The notes beneath the pieces were generated by a model, which did no database searches, was not told where the DNA came from, and saw only the letters and a list, made by a program, of their open reading frames with translations. Shown here in pieces: positions 18,241 through 27,089 of a stretch of DNA of 64,000 nucleotides. The first letter of the stretch is position 1. Every line of letters begins with the position of its first letter. The stretch lies in the NCBI RefSeq assembly GCF_016820655.1, contig NZ_WSFT01000013.1, positions 62,001-126,000 on the forward strand, in the 5' to 3' direction. The translations under genes were made by a program, and so were the position numbers. The DNA comes from Anaeromonas frigoriresistens. GTDB lineage: Bacteria; Bacillota; Clostridia; Tissierellales; SIT17.

Positions 18241-18258
18241 AAGGCGCATATGCGCCTT
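18241..18258 (-). terminator. Terminator of the diguanylate cyclase gene
   Basis: A perfect palindrome, AAGGCGCATATGCGCCTT, begins inside the stop codon of the cyclase gene and is followed in the direction of transcription by TTAATATTTTT. Confidence 0.75.
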
Positions 18259-19969
18259 AATTTACATAAATACCTACTTTATTTTTATTATTTCTTTTTG
18301 CTTCCATATACATTGCTCTATCAGCAAAGGCTAATAGAGTTGCCCCATTTTCAGCTGAAGTAGGATATTCGGATACTCCACCACTTACAGTTACTGAAAT
18401 TAAATCTTTGTTTAAAGAATAAAATGGAGTTTCCGAAATAACTCTTCTAATTCGCTCAGCAATAATATATGCATTTTTTTGATCAGCATTTGGCAGCAGC
18501 ACGGTAAACTCATCACCACCATATCTAGATACAATATCATTTCCGCGTACATTATAGGCTATAATATTTGAAATTTCACATAGAATCTTATCTCCAGTTT
18601 GATGTCCATATGTATCATTAATTTTCTTGAAATTATCAATATCAAACACGGCCAAACTAGTAGTGTTACAATTATCACATTTGATTTTATTGCATCCATT
18701 ACAACTTAGTGTTAAAGAATCTAACACATTAAAAAAATGGCCCTGATTATATAAACCAGTTAAGCTATCTGTCACAGCTTTTGTTTTAATACTCTTATAC
18801 AGTTTAGCATTTTCAATTGCTATAACCCCTTGATTTGATAAGGTACTAAAAATTTGCAGATGTTCTTTTTGGAAGAAATCATACTTTCTACTACCTACAA
18901 TAATAACACCACTTAACTTTTTATCAATTATTAAAGGTTGATATAATATACTCTTTAGTTTCTTGGGTATATTGTATCGTTCAACACCTATTTTTATTAG
19001 TTCATTTATATTCATTATTTTACTACTCATATAATTAAATTTTTCCTTATTTTCTATCAATGAATTTACAATTTTCTTTATATCGTTATTTAGTATTTCA
19101 TCATGAAACTCAGTTTTATAATCTATTATATCCATATATAAATTTGAGTCTTCTTTATATAATAAAGCACAATAGTCAGGATTAATAAGTTTAACTATTC
19201 CATTTAAAATACTCTTTGAGACACCATTTTCATCTAGTCTAGAACTTATAGATATGGCAACCTCTTGAATTACTTTTAATTCATTATTCAAAAACATTTG
19301 ACTTCTTAATAGTCTAAACATAATATTAGCACTAATTAATATCAAAGTAAATAATCCTATACCTAAATATCCATAATCTCTATAGGACATCACAAGCATA
19401 ATTGAAAGAGGAATTACAATAATATTTATAGACAAATCCCACTTAAAGGATTCTTTAATACCTCTAGGTATATCTTCTTTTTCTGATAAAAATATTTCTG
19501 AATACAGTATAGTCCAATTAAATATGAATACAGCTATACCAAACAATATATAATTAACTATCAATAAAATTTCATTTTGAGTATTAAAGTCTATACCTAC
19601 CACCATTAGAGTATAATGAGACAAGATAAAAACTAAATTAAACATCCCAATTTCTTTCAACACTTTAAATTTAGATATATTTAGAATCATCAAATTAGAT
19701 ACTAATATTAAAATACTAATTAAATATAAAGAAGGTATTAAACCCATTAAAAAGTAGGAGCCTAACATAATACTTGAATCTAAAGTAATTTTAAAATCTT
19801 CTATTTTTATATAGATTTTTTCTAAAATAAATCCTACTAAAAGTAATGATCCAAATAGTAAGATATCTATACTCGAGAATCCATTAGTGGCTATATTAAG
19901 ATAAGCAAAAATCCCTATCCCCAATATCATAATCATAAACTTAAATATATTTGATTTATTATGATGCAT
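18257..19969 (-). CDS. Membrane diguanylate cyclase (7-8 TM, GAF, GGDEF with a four-cysteine insert)
   Basis: Makes cyclic di-GMP. The N-terminal 210 residues hold seven or eight membrane helices of a sensor type I cannot name, followed by a GAF-like domain (about 245-390) and a GGDEF domain. The active site G-G-D-E-F is intact (about residue 484) and an R-x-x-D inhibitory site (R-G-N-D) lies five residues before it. Early in the GGDEF domain, C423-x2-C426-x4-C431-x2-C434 forms an unusual insertion that could bind zinc or an iron-sulfur cluster. The ATG at 19969 follows GGAGGAAGG; an in-frame TTG at 19984 lies inside that site. 570 residues. Confidence 0.9.
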   Translation of the reverse strand: MHHNKSNIFKFMIMILGIGIFAYLNIATNGFSSIDILLFGSLLLVGFILEKIYIKIEDFKITLDSSIMLGSYFLMGLIPSLYLISILILVSNLMILNISKFKVLKEIGMFNLVFILSHYTLMVVGIDFNTQNEILLIVNYILFGIAVFIFNWTILYSEIFLSEKEDIPRGIKESFKWDLSINIIVIPLSIMLVMSYRDYGYLGIGLFTLILISANIMFRLLRSQMFLNNELKVIQEVAISISSRLDENGVSKSILNGIVKLINPDYCALLYKEDSNLYMDIIDYKTEFHDEILNNDIKKIVNSLIENKEKFNYMSSKIMNINELIKIGVERYNIPKKLKSILYQPLIIDKKLSGVIIVGSRKYDFFQKEHLQIFSTLSNQGVIAIENAKLYKSIKTKAVTDSLTGLYNQGHFFNVLDSLTLSCNGCNKIKCDNCNTTSLAVFDIDNFKKINDTYGHQTGDKILCEISNIIAYNVRGNDIVSRYGGDEFTVLLPNADQKNAYIIAERIRRVISETPFYSLNKDLISVTVSGGVSEYPTSAENGATLLAFADRAMYMEAKRNNKNKVGIYVN

Positions 19970-20047
19970 TTGCCTTCCTCCCAAATTATATTGTCACTTA
20001 CATAATTCTACTTTTTTTGGAAAATACCTTTTTTATTTGTGGTAATT

Positions 20048-20986
20048 TTAAGAAAATTGCAAATTGTTTTTTATTATTTTTAATCCTCTTAAATAATACT
20101 TTTTATCAATTTCATAGGACCAACTACATATTTCAATCCCTTTATATAATAAATACATTCTAGCTTTTTCACTAATTTTAAAATTATAATCAAAAATGCT
20201 TTTATATCCATCAATAAAGGATTTAAGATATTCTACTCCTTCATCTTTAAGTCTATAGTGTATATATGATAACTCATAATCAATATCCCATGGAATTGAT
20301 TGTTCAAAATCAATTACACCAGTTATTATCCAATTATCATTTTTTTTCGCTACTAATATGTTTCTTCCATCATAATCATTGTGGCAAAGTCTAGAAGTCC
20401 TAACATCGCTAAATATATAATAACTATTTCTTAAAGTACTTATTGCAGCATTGAAAGTTTTAATATGAGGTAAATCTTGAGATAATAGATTTTCAATTGT
20501 TATTTCTACTCGTTTCTTAAAAACTGATTTAAAGTCTTTTCTTATCTCTGTACTATCTCCAAACCTATTCCAATTCCCAAAAAAATCAAATGTATTATTA
20601 TTATGTATTTTTCCTAATTCTTCTCCCATAGAATATAAAATATCTATTTTCTCACTTTCATCTAATAAGTTGTACAAACTATGTAGACTTTTACCTTCTA
20701 AGTAATTTATAATTATCCATTCAGTTCCTTCCTTTAATGTTCCTTGGTACAATAACTTAGGAACTTTAATAGTACTATTTGCTAATAATTTTAGAGAGGA
20801 TATTTCTCTATTTATTCTATTATCTTTACAAAAGAGCTTAAGTACTACAGGATAAGAAAATAGGTTATTAACTTTATATACTAAGTGTCTACCTAATTCA
20901 TGGTTTCCGATTGGTTGAATAACTAGTTTTTTTCCAAATTCCTCTTCTAATATTTGTTTTATTTCATACTCTGTATAATTAAGCAT
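20048..20986 (-). CDS. Phosphotransferase of the aminoglycoside/choline kinase-like (APH) family
   Basis: 312 residues with a small-molecule kinase fold. The Brenner-type catalytic motif H-N-D-Y-D-G-R-N-I-L (about residues 200-209) and the metal-binding I-D-F-E (about 226-229) are clear; V-V-L-K-L-F (about 47-52) supplies the ATP-contacting lysine. The substrate cannot be told: the family includes aminoglycoside, choline, fructosamine and homoserine kinases. There is no resistance-gene context. Monocistronic on the minus strand, between a tRNA terminator and the cyclase gene. A conserved housekeeping role is more likely than antibiotic resistance. Confidence 0.8.
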   Translation of the reverse strand: MLNYTEYEIKQILEEEFGKKLVIQPIGNHELGRHLVYKVNNLFSYPVVLKLFCKDNRINREISSLKLLANSTIKVPKLLYQGTLKEGTEWIIINYLEGKSLHSLYNLLDESEKIDILYSMGEELGKIHNNNTFDFFGNWNRFGDSTEIRKDFKSVFKKRVEITIENLLSQDLPHIKTFNAAISTLRNSYYIFSDVRTSRLCHNDYDGRNILVAKKNDNWIITGVIDFEQSIPWDIDYELSYIHYRLKDEGVEYLKSFIDGYKSIFDYNFKISEKARMYLLYKGIEICSWSYEIDKKYYLRGLKIIKNNLQFS

Positions 20987-21039
20987 TTTAATCCCCTTAT
21001 TGTAATTTTATAGTTATATAAAACATATTTATATATTGT

Positions 21040-21069
21040 AAAAAGACAGAGAATCTTCTCTGTCTTTTT
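21040..21069 (-). terminator. Terminator of tRNA-Leu(GAG)
   Basis: A stem of about 14 bp (AAAAAGACAGAGAA and its complement) has a two-base apex and lies just downstream of the tRNA on the minus strand, followed by T-rich sequence. Confidence 0.8.
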
Positions 21070-21079
21070 TGGTATAAGT

Positions 21080-21166
21080 TGGTGCCGAGGGCGGGACTCG
21101 AACCCGCACGATCTTTTGATCACTACCCCCTCAAGATAGCGTGTCTGCCAATTCCACCACCACGGC
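21080..21166 (-). tRNA. tRNA-Leu (anticodon GAG)
   Basis: The minus strand folds as a class II tRNA with a long variable arm. The anticodon stem-loop CTATC-TTGAGGG-GGTAG places GAG at positions 34-36, reading CUC/CUU leucine codons. The TTCGA T-loop and an encoded CCA end are present. The acceptor stem GCCGTGG/CCTCGGC has a T5-T68 mismatch; the rest pairs normally. Confidence 0.95.
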
Positions 21167-21222
21167 CAGTATTTTAGATTGTCTTTATATTTTAACTCTA
21201 AATACTGGCCTTGTCAAGAGTA

Positions 21223-22992
21223 TTACTCTTGTTCCTCTGTTCCATCATTTTCATTCGATGGATCATTTTGTAATTCTTTAGGAATAAACCATTTATATAC
21301 ATCTGTATATAAATCATATTCTCTAGGGTTAATATCCCCTTTTACTCTATTGTCTATCAATAAGGCATCATTCCTGAACAATAGCCCTACATAAGGTAAA
21401 TCTTCTAATAATATATTTTGTATCTCAGAATATTTTTCTTTCTTAGCTTCTCTATCTTCCGCATTAAAAGCACTAACTAATAATTCATCCATTTTAGGAT
21501 TGTTGTATGCGATAAAATTAGTTCCATCATTTATTTTTTGAGAATGGAATGCAAAGGATAAATCAGGAATTTCTGAGAGCCCCCATCCTATTAGCACCAT
21601 ATCAAATTTACCACTTCTAGTCTTAGAAATTACGGTTTCCCAATCACTTTCAATCTGCTCATTGGAAGCTTTATCTTCATCCTTATTACTATAATCTGGA
21701 ATAACTGAAATTCCTATTTTCTTTAAATCTTCTATTATCATATCTGCTGTATCTGTTCTTAATGAGTTATATGAATTAGTTAATAGATTAAATTCTAATT
21801 TTTCACCACTAGGAGTCTCTAATATACCATCTTTATCAGAGTCTACAAAACCAGCTTTTTTTAATAAATCCTTAGATTTATCTGGATTATATTGATATTT
21901 AGTTTCATCCTCATTTCTTAACCATGATTCGTGTAGCAATGGTAAATCAGATTCAGTAGCATGACCCATATAGTTTTTTTCAATAATATTTTTAGTATTA
22001 ATTCCATAGGCAATAGCCTTTCTTAAAGTCTTACCCTCTTTTTCTTGAAATATTTTATTTCTAAAGTTAAAACCTAAGAACTCATAATTATTTGTTACAT
22101 ACTCATAAATTTTCGTATTCTTATTATCAGCATATTTCTCCCAATCTCTACCTGACACTCTAGCTAAATCAACATTTCTAGCATTAAATGAAGTCAATTC
22201 AACGTCCTCTTCTAGTATTTTTCCTATCACAGTATCAATATAAGGTTTCTCTCTCCACCAATTATCATTAGATTCTAATTCAATAAATTTTTGTTTTTCA
22301 TATTTTACAAATTTGTATGGTCCTGTACCAATTGGAGTATAGTCATCCTTTTGATCTAATATTTCCTTATAAGAACTTTCACCTGCATCATTGGTAAATT
22401 GATGCTCTGGTAATATAGGAAAAGTTAAACTCTCCAGTGCATTACTATAACTCCTATCAAAATCTATTGTGATATTCTTCTCATCAACTATCTTTAAACT
22501 CAAAATATGTTCAATATTTTCTGGTCTAATTGAATTATAGTATTGATTTAATATATCCCTATATAGTGAATTTCTAGCAGCATATTTTAACACGTCTATA
22601 GTAAATTTCACATCGGAGGCAGTCAAATTTTCCCCGTCATGCCATTTAACATTATCTTTCAATTTAATATTTATTGTCCGGCCTTCATTTTCAATCTTAT
22701 AACTATCTACCAATACATTTTCCACATCATGACTTTCATTAAATGTAAATAAACCCTCATATACTAAATTATAGAAGTTATATAAACTTTCATTCTTATT
22801 TAATAATGGATTTATAGTATCTATTGGAGAGATAGGTATTGCTATTTCTCCTCCATATTCTGGTTCATAGTTCTTTTCTTCTTCATTCGTCTTTCCGTTA
22901 TTATCACCACTGAGGTTACTATCTACACACCCAATAGTTGCTATGCTCATAATCAACAAAATAATTAATGCTTTTATCCTTAGTCCTCTCAA
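21223..22992 (-). CDS. Oligopeptide ABC transporter substrate-binding lipoprotein
   Basis: Family 5 extracellular solute-binding protein (OppA/DppA type). The signal sequence has a hydrophobic core (about residues 6-20) and lipobox A-T-I-G-C, so Cys22 should be lipidated. The conserved N-terminal pattern V-K-W-H-D-G-E-N-L-T-A-S-D-V (about 115-128) is clear. 589 residues is typical. No permease or ATPase genes lie beside it, so it is an orphan binding protein that may serve a transporter elsewhere or a sensing role. A GAGGAGG ribosome site precedes it. The C-terminus ends in a Glu/Asp/Asn-rich tail. Confidence 0.92.
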   Translation of the reverse strand: MRGLRIKALIILLIMSIATIGCVDSNLSGDNNGKTNEEEKNYEPEYGGEIAIPISPIDTINPLLNKNESLYNFYNLVYEGLFTFNESHDVENVLVDSYKIENEGRTINIKLKDNVKWHDGENLTASDVKFTIDVLKYAARNSLYRDILNQYYNSIRPENIEHILSLKIVDEKNITIDFDRSYSNALESLTFPILPEHQFTNDAGESSYKEILDQKDDYTPIGTGPYKFVKYEKQKFIELESNDNWWREKPYIDTVIGKILEEDVELTSFNARNVDLARVSGRDWEKYADNKNTKIYEYVTNNYEFLGFNFRNKIFQEKEGKTLRKAIAYGINTKNIIEKNYMGHATESDLPLLHESWLRNEDETKYQYNPDKSKDLLKKAGFVDSDKDGILETPSGEKLEFNLLTNSYNSLRTDTADMIIEDLKKIGISVIPDYSNKDEDKASNEQIESDWETVISKTRSGKFDMVLIGWGLSEIPDLSFAFHSQKINDGTNFIAYNNPKMDELLVSAFNAEDREAKKEKYSEIQNILLEDLPYVGLLFRNDALLIDNRVKGDINPREYDLYTDVYKWFIPKELQNDPSNENDGTEEQE

Positions 22993-23079
22993 TTATACTC
23001 CTCCTCAACTGTTAGGTTTTACTGATAATATTATATCAAATTCTTACTATCAAAAAGTTACAATTCTATTACTATTGAA

Positions 23080-23637
23080 TTATAAGTCATATAGAAACTT
23101 ATAAATTTTCTTTTTAAATTTAACTTTTTTAACATAATCTTTAGTTTCTTTAAATGGTATATCTTTTAATTCTTTACCATCTTCACTATATTTTTTATCT
23201 TGAAGCCATTTTGTAACATTTCCACTACCCCCATTGTAAGCGGCTAATGCTAGATCTAAGTCCTTAAATTGCATTAGCAAATTATCAACATACCAAACAC
23301 CCATTTTAATATTAATGTCTGGTTTATATAGCATCCAATCTTCATACTCTTTCATATCATTTTGTTCTGCTATCCATTTTGCAGTTTCAGGTAATATTTG
23401 CATTAAACCTATAGCACCTTTTGGGGATACTGCTTCTTCATTAAAATTACTTTCTACATCTATTATAGAAGCTATTAGATTAGGATCTATATTGTACTTA
23501 TCAGAATATATCAGTATATAATCTTTATAGTTCAAAGGATATATTATACGTCCTATATTTTTTATATTAAATCCTACAATCACTATTGTTAATAGTATTA
23601 TAAAAATAATTAATCTCCTTGATTTTCTTTTATTCAA
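23080..23637 (-). CDS. Lytic transglycosylase (SLT/LysM-type GH23)
   Basis: Membrane-anchored murein hydrolase. A basic N-terminus and one helix (about residues 9-26) precede an SLT domain (about 40-175). The catalytic Glu62 sits in V-E-S-N-F; G-A-I-G-L-M-Q-I-L-P follows, and A-A-Y-N-G-G-S-G-N-V closes the fold. 185 residues is typical for the small clostridial/bacillar form next to coaE and polA. It starts 19 bases after coaE and is probably the last gene of polA-coaE-slt. Confidence 0.92.
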   Translation of the reverse strand: MNKRKSRRLIIFIILLTIVIVGFNIKNIGRIIYPLNYKDYILIYSDKYNIDPNLIASIIDVESNFNEEAVSPKGAIGLMQILPETAKWIAEQNDMKEYEDWMLYKPDINIKMGVWYVDNLLMQFKDLDLALAAYNGGSGNVTKWLQDKKYSEDGKELKDIPFKETKDYVKKVKFKKKIYKFLYDL

Positions 23638-23656
23638 ATATACCCCCCCAACTTTT

Positions 23657-24274
23657 TTAAACTCTCCTTATTTCATTTTCTACTTGTTTTATTGTATCTT
23701 TAATGTCATTTGTATTATCTATTATTGTATCACAGTATTTTCTTTTCTCATCAATAGGTATTTGGGAATTAATTCTAATAGTAGCTTCTTCTCGATCAAA
23801 TTTGTCTCTTTCAATTAACCTCTTTAATTGAGTTTCTTCATCAGCATATATTAGCCATATCTCATCGAAATATATACCTTCCTTTTTAATCTTGTCTTTT
23901 ACTTCTATTAGCAAGGGAATATCAATAAATATTAATTCGTAGCCTTTATTTTCAAATTCATTAATATATTCTTTAATCCGTTGATAAACTCTTGGATGAA
24001 CTATACTATTTAGCTTAGATCTATATTCTTGATCTTTAAATATTATATCACCTAACATTTCCCTATCTATACTCTTATCTTCTTTAAGCACCTCAGTACC
24101 AAAGGTTTCAACGATATCTTTATAAGCAGGCTTATTTATTTCTACTACTTCTCTAGCTACTGAATCCGCATCAATAACAGGATATCCTTTTTCTCTTATT
24201 ATTTTCGAAACAGTACTTTTACCAGTAGCTATCCCACCTGTTAACCCAATCAATTTAAACTTATTTCGTTTCAT
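23657..24274 (-). CDS. coaE: Dephospho-CoA kinase
   Basis: Last step of coenzyme A synthesis: phosphorylation of dephospho-CoA at the 3'-hydroxyl. P-loop G-G-I-A-T-G-K-S-T (residues 13-21); the D-A-D motif (about 35-37) and V-H-P-R (about 97-100) are family residues. 205 residues is normal. It overlaps the end of polA by 14 bases, the usual polA-coaE pairing in Firmicutes. Confidence 0.96.
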   Translation of the reverse strand: MKRNKFKLIGLTGGIATGKSTVSKIIREKGYPVIDADSVAREVVEINKPAYKDIVETFGTEVLKEDKSIDREMLGDIIFKDQEYRSKLNSIVHPRVYQRIKEYINEFENKGYELIFIDIPLLIEVKDKIKKEGIYFDEIWLIYADEETQLKRLIERDKFDREEATIRINSQIPIDEKRKYCDTIIDNTNDIKDTIKQVENEIRRV

Positions 24275-26939
24275 ACCAACTGTCTCCCTCTTGCATATCT
24301 ACAGTTAAAGGTACTTTCAGTTCTACGGCATTTTCCATCAAATCTTTGAGTAATGATTTAACTTCTTCTAACTCATCTTTATATGTTTCTATTATCAATT
24401 CATCATGAACTTGTAATATAAGCTTAGATTTCAAGTTTCTATTTTTCAATTCTCTATATACATTTAACATAGCAATCTTTATGATGTCTGCTGCGCTTCC
24501 TTGGATAGGAGTATTCATTGCAGTTCTCTCACCGAAAGATCTTACATTAAAGTTCCTAGATTGTAATTCAGGAATAAATCTCCTTCTATTTAAAAGAGTC
24601 TTTACATACCCATTACCTTTAGCCTCTTTTACAATATCATCCATATATTCTTTTACCTTATTATAATTTTTAAGGTAATTATCAATATATTTCTTAGCTT
24701 CTTTTCTGCTAATGTTTAAGTCTCTAGATAAACCATAATCACTTATTCCATAAACTATACCGAAATTTACAGCTTTTGCTCTACTTCTCATTATAGAAGT
24801 TACATCATCTTTCTCAACTTCAAATACTTCTGATGCAGTTTTTGTATGGATATCCTCTTTATTTTCAAAGGCATCAATAAGTTTTGACTCATTTGAAATA
24901 TGAGCTAATACTCTTAATTCTATTTGTGAATAATCTGCATCTACTAATTTATGTTCTTCATTATCAGCTACAAATACTTTTCTTATCTTTCTACCTTCTT
25001 CAGTCTTTATTGGTATATTTTGAAGATTAGGATTTGTGCTACTTATTCTTCCTGTGGTAGTTATTGTCTGATTAAAACTAGAATGAACTTTGTTTGTTTT
25101 TTTATTTATCAGTGGTATAAGTCCATCTACATAAGTTGATTTTAATTTTACTATTTGTCTATACTCTAATATTTTTTCTATAATAGGGTGTTTACCATGT
25201 AATTTATCTAATACTTCAGCATTTGTAGAATATCCTGTCTTAGTCTTCTTGATAACTGGAAGTTCCAATTTTTCAAATAGTATGTATCCCATCTGTTTAG
25301 GAGAATTTATATTAAATTCTTCTCCACTATAATCATATATTGTCTCTGTTAGATTATTTATTTTATCATCAAATTCATTTCCTAACTCTTTTAATTGATT
25401 AATATCAACTTTAAACCCTTGAAACTGCATATCTGCTAAAACTTTTACTAAGGGCATTTCTATGTTTTCATATAGTTCTTTCATATCATACTCTATTATT
25501 TTATCCATCAATATCTTTTTGGCTTTATATATAATATTCAATTTAGATGCCATGAATTCTGATAGATCATTTTCTGATATATCGATTAATGATTTTTTCT
25601 TTCTTCCAGTACCTAATAAATCATCAGAATTTTTAATATGTATATTTAAATATTCACTAGCTAGATTTTTTAAAGAATAATCCTTTTGTGAAGCTTCTAT
25701 TAAATACTGAGCAATGACAGTATCAAATGAGATATTATAGATATCAATTCCATATCTAAATAATATTAATATATCTTCCTTAATATCATGACTAGACTTA
25801 GAGATATTTGGATTTATAAAAATATCCTTTAATAAAGGTAACTTATCTCTTAAGTCTTCCTCGTTTTTAAAAGAAATATAGAACGAGTCTTTTTCTCTGT
25901 ATTTAAATGCTAATCCTAGAATATCATCTGTCAAACTATCTGTTCCACCTATTACAAACTTAAAAATAAAGTCATTACCTTCATTAATGTTATTCACTTC
26001 TTTTTGTAAGTTCTCTTTATAGGCTAATATATTAATATCCATTTGAAGACTTTCTTTTGCTTCCTCAATAACTTTCTCATCAATTTTTCCTATAAAACTT
26101 TTAAACTCTAATTCACTATATAGTTTTAGTAAGTCTGCTTCATTTGGCTTTTCTTTCTTTAACTCTTCTAAATTTATTTCTAATGGAACATTTATAACAA
26201 TCTCACCTAATCTCCTGCTCATAAATGCTTGACTTTTATTTTCTATAAGTCTTTCTTTTAATTTTTTGCCGGACACATTTTCTATGTTATTATATATTCC
26301 TTCAATTGAGTCATACTCTTTCAAAAGCTTTATTCCAGTTTTCTCTCCAACTCCAGGAACTCCTGGGATATTATCTGATTTATCTCCCATAAGTCCTTTT
26401 AAATCTATAAATTGAGCAGCAGTTAGTTCATATCTATCTAACATAGCCTTTTCATCATAAGTCTCAAGATTGGTCATACCTTTTTTAGTAATTAATACTT
26501 TAATATTTTCATCAACTAATTGAAGGTAATCCTTATCTCCTGTAACTACAATAACATCCATATTCTCATTACTACAATGCTTTGCTAATGTACCTACTAT
26601 ATCGTCGGCTTCATATCCATCTATTTCTACTCTATGAATATTCATTTTATCTAACACATCTTTTAAAATTGGAAATTGCATACCTAGATCATCAGGAGTC
26701 TTTTTTCTTCCTGCTTTATAGTCTGTATATTCCTTATGTCTAAATGTTGGTCCTTTCCTATCAAAGGCAACAGATATATAACCTGGTTCATAATCATCTA
26801 ATATTTTATATATCATAGTCATAAATCCATATACTCCGTTAGTATATAACCCATCTTTATTCTTTAATGGTGGTAATGCATGGTATGCTCTATGTAATAA
26901 ACTATTACCATCTATCAAAACTACTCTTTTATTATCCAT
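24261..26939 (-). CDS. polA: DNA polymerase I
   Basis: Replaces Okazaki primers and fills repair gaps. Three regions: 5'-3' flap nuclease (residues 1-290, with conserved Asp clusters such as G-Y-E-A-D-D-I and V-T-G-D-K-D), a 3'-5' exonuclease-like region (about 310-480) and the polymerase (about 500-892). Polymerase motif A is D-A-D-Y-S-Q-I-E-L-R, motif B K-A-V-N-F-G-I-V-Y-G and motif C V-H-D-E. The DxE metal motif of the proofreading exonuclease is missing (G-T-D-S-L instead of D-x-E), so proofreading is probably lost, as in many Gram-positive Pol I enzymes. Co-transcribed with coaE. Confidence 0.96.
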   Translation of the reverse strand: MDNKRVVLIDGNSLLHRAYHALPPLKNKDGLYTNGVYGFMTMIYKILDDYEPGYISVAFDRKGPTFRHKEYTDYKAGRKKTPDDLGMQFPILKDVLDKMNIHRVEIDGYEADDIVGTLAKHCSNENMDVIVVTGDKDYLQLVDENIKVLITKKGMTNLETYDEKAMLDRYELTAAQFIDLKGLMGDKSDNIPGVPGVGEKTGIKLLKEYDSIEGIYNNIENVSGKKLKERLIENKSQAFMSRRLGEIVINVPLEINLEELKKEKPNEADLLKLYSELEFKSFIGKIDEKVIEEAKESLQMDINILAYKENLQKEVNNINEGNDFIFKFVIGGTDSLTDDILGLAFKYREKDSFYISFKNEEDLRDKLPLLKDIFINPNISKSSHDIKEDILILFRYGIDIYNISFDTVIAQYLIEASQKDYSLKNLASEYLNIHIKNSDDLLGTGRKKKSLIDISENDLSEFMASKLNIIYKAKKILMDKIIEYDMKELYENIEMPLVKVLADMQFQGFKVDINQLKELGNEFDDKINNLTETIYDYSGEEFNINSPKQMGYILFEKLELPVIKKTKTGYSTNAEVLDKLHGKHPIIEKILEYRQIVKLKSTYVDGLIPLINKKTNKVHSSFNQTITTTGRISSTNPNLQNIPIKTEEGRKIRKVFVADNEEHKLVDADYSQIELRVLAHISNESKLIDAFENKEDIHTKTASEVFEVEKDDVTSIMRSRAKAVNFGIVYGISDYGLSRDLNISRKEAKKYIDNYLKNYNKVKEYMDDIVKEAKGNGYVKTLLNRRRFIPELQSRNFNVRSFGERTAMNTPIQGSAADIIKIAMLNVYRELKNRNLKSKLILQVHDELIIETYKDELEEVKSLLKDLMENAVELKVPLTVDMQEGDSWYETK

Positions 26940-27035
26940 CCTTACAGCTCCTTTAAATCCAATATTCTTAGTATAGTTCTAATTCTAATAGAAATACCCT
27001 ATACTAAAGTATATCTTAAAAAACATTCCCAGTAA

Positions 27036-27069
27036 ATAAAGGAGATCTATTTAAATAGATCTCCTTTAT
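27036..27069 (-). terminator. Terminator of the sigma/anti-sigma operon
   Basis: A perfect 34-base palindrome with core GGAGATCTATTTAAATAGATCTCC, 21 bases past the stop of the anti-sigma gene on the minus strand. Confidence 0.75.
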
Positions 27070-27089
27070 ATTGTTACCCAAATATATAA

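Noticed and set aside
20048-20986. Aminoglycoside resistance gene
   Set aside because: The APH fold covers many metabolic kinases and there is no mobile-element or resistance context.
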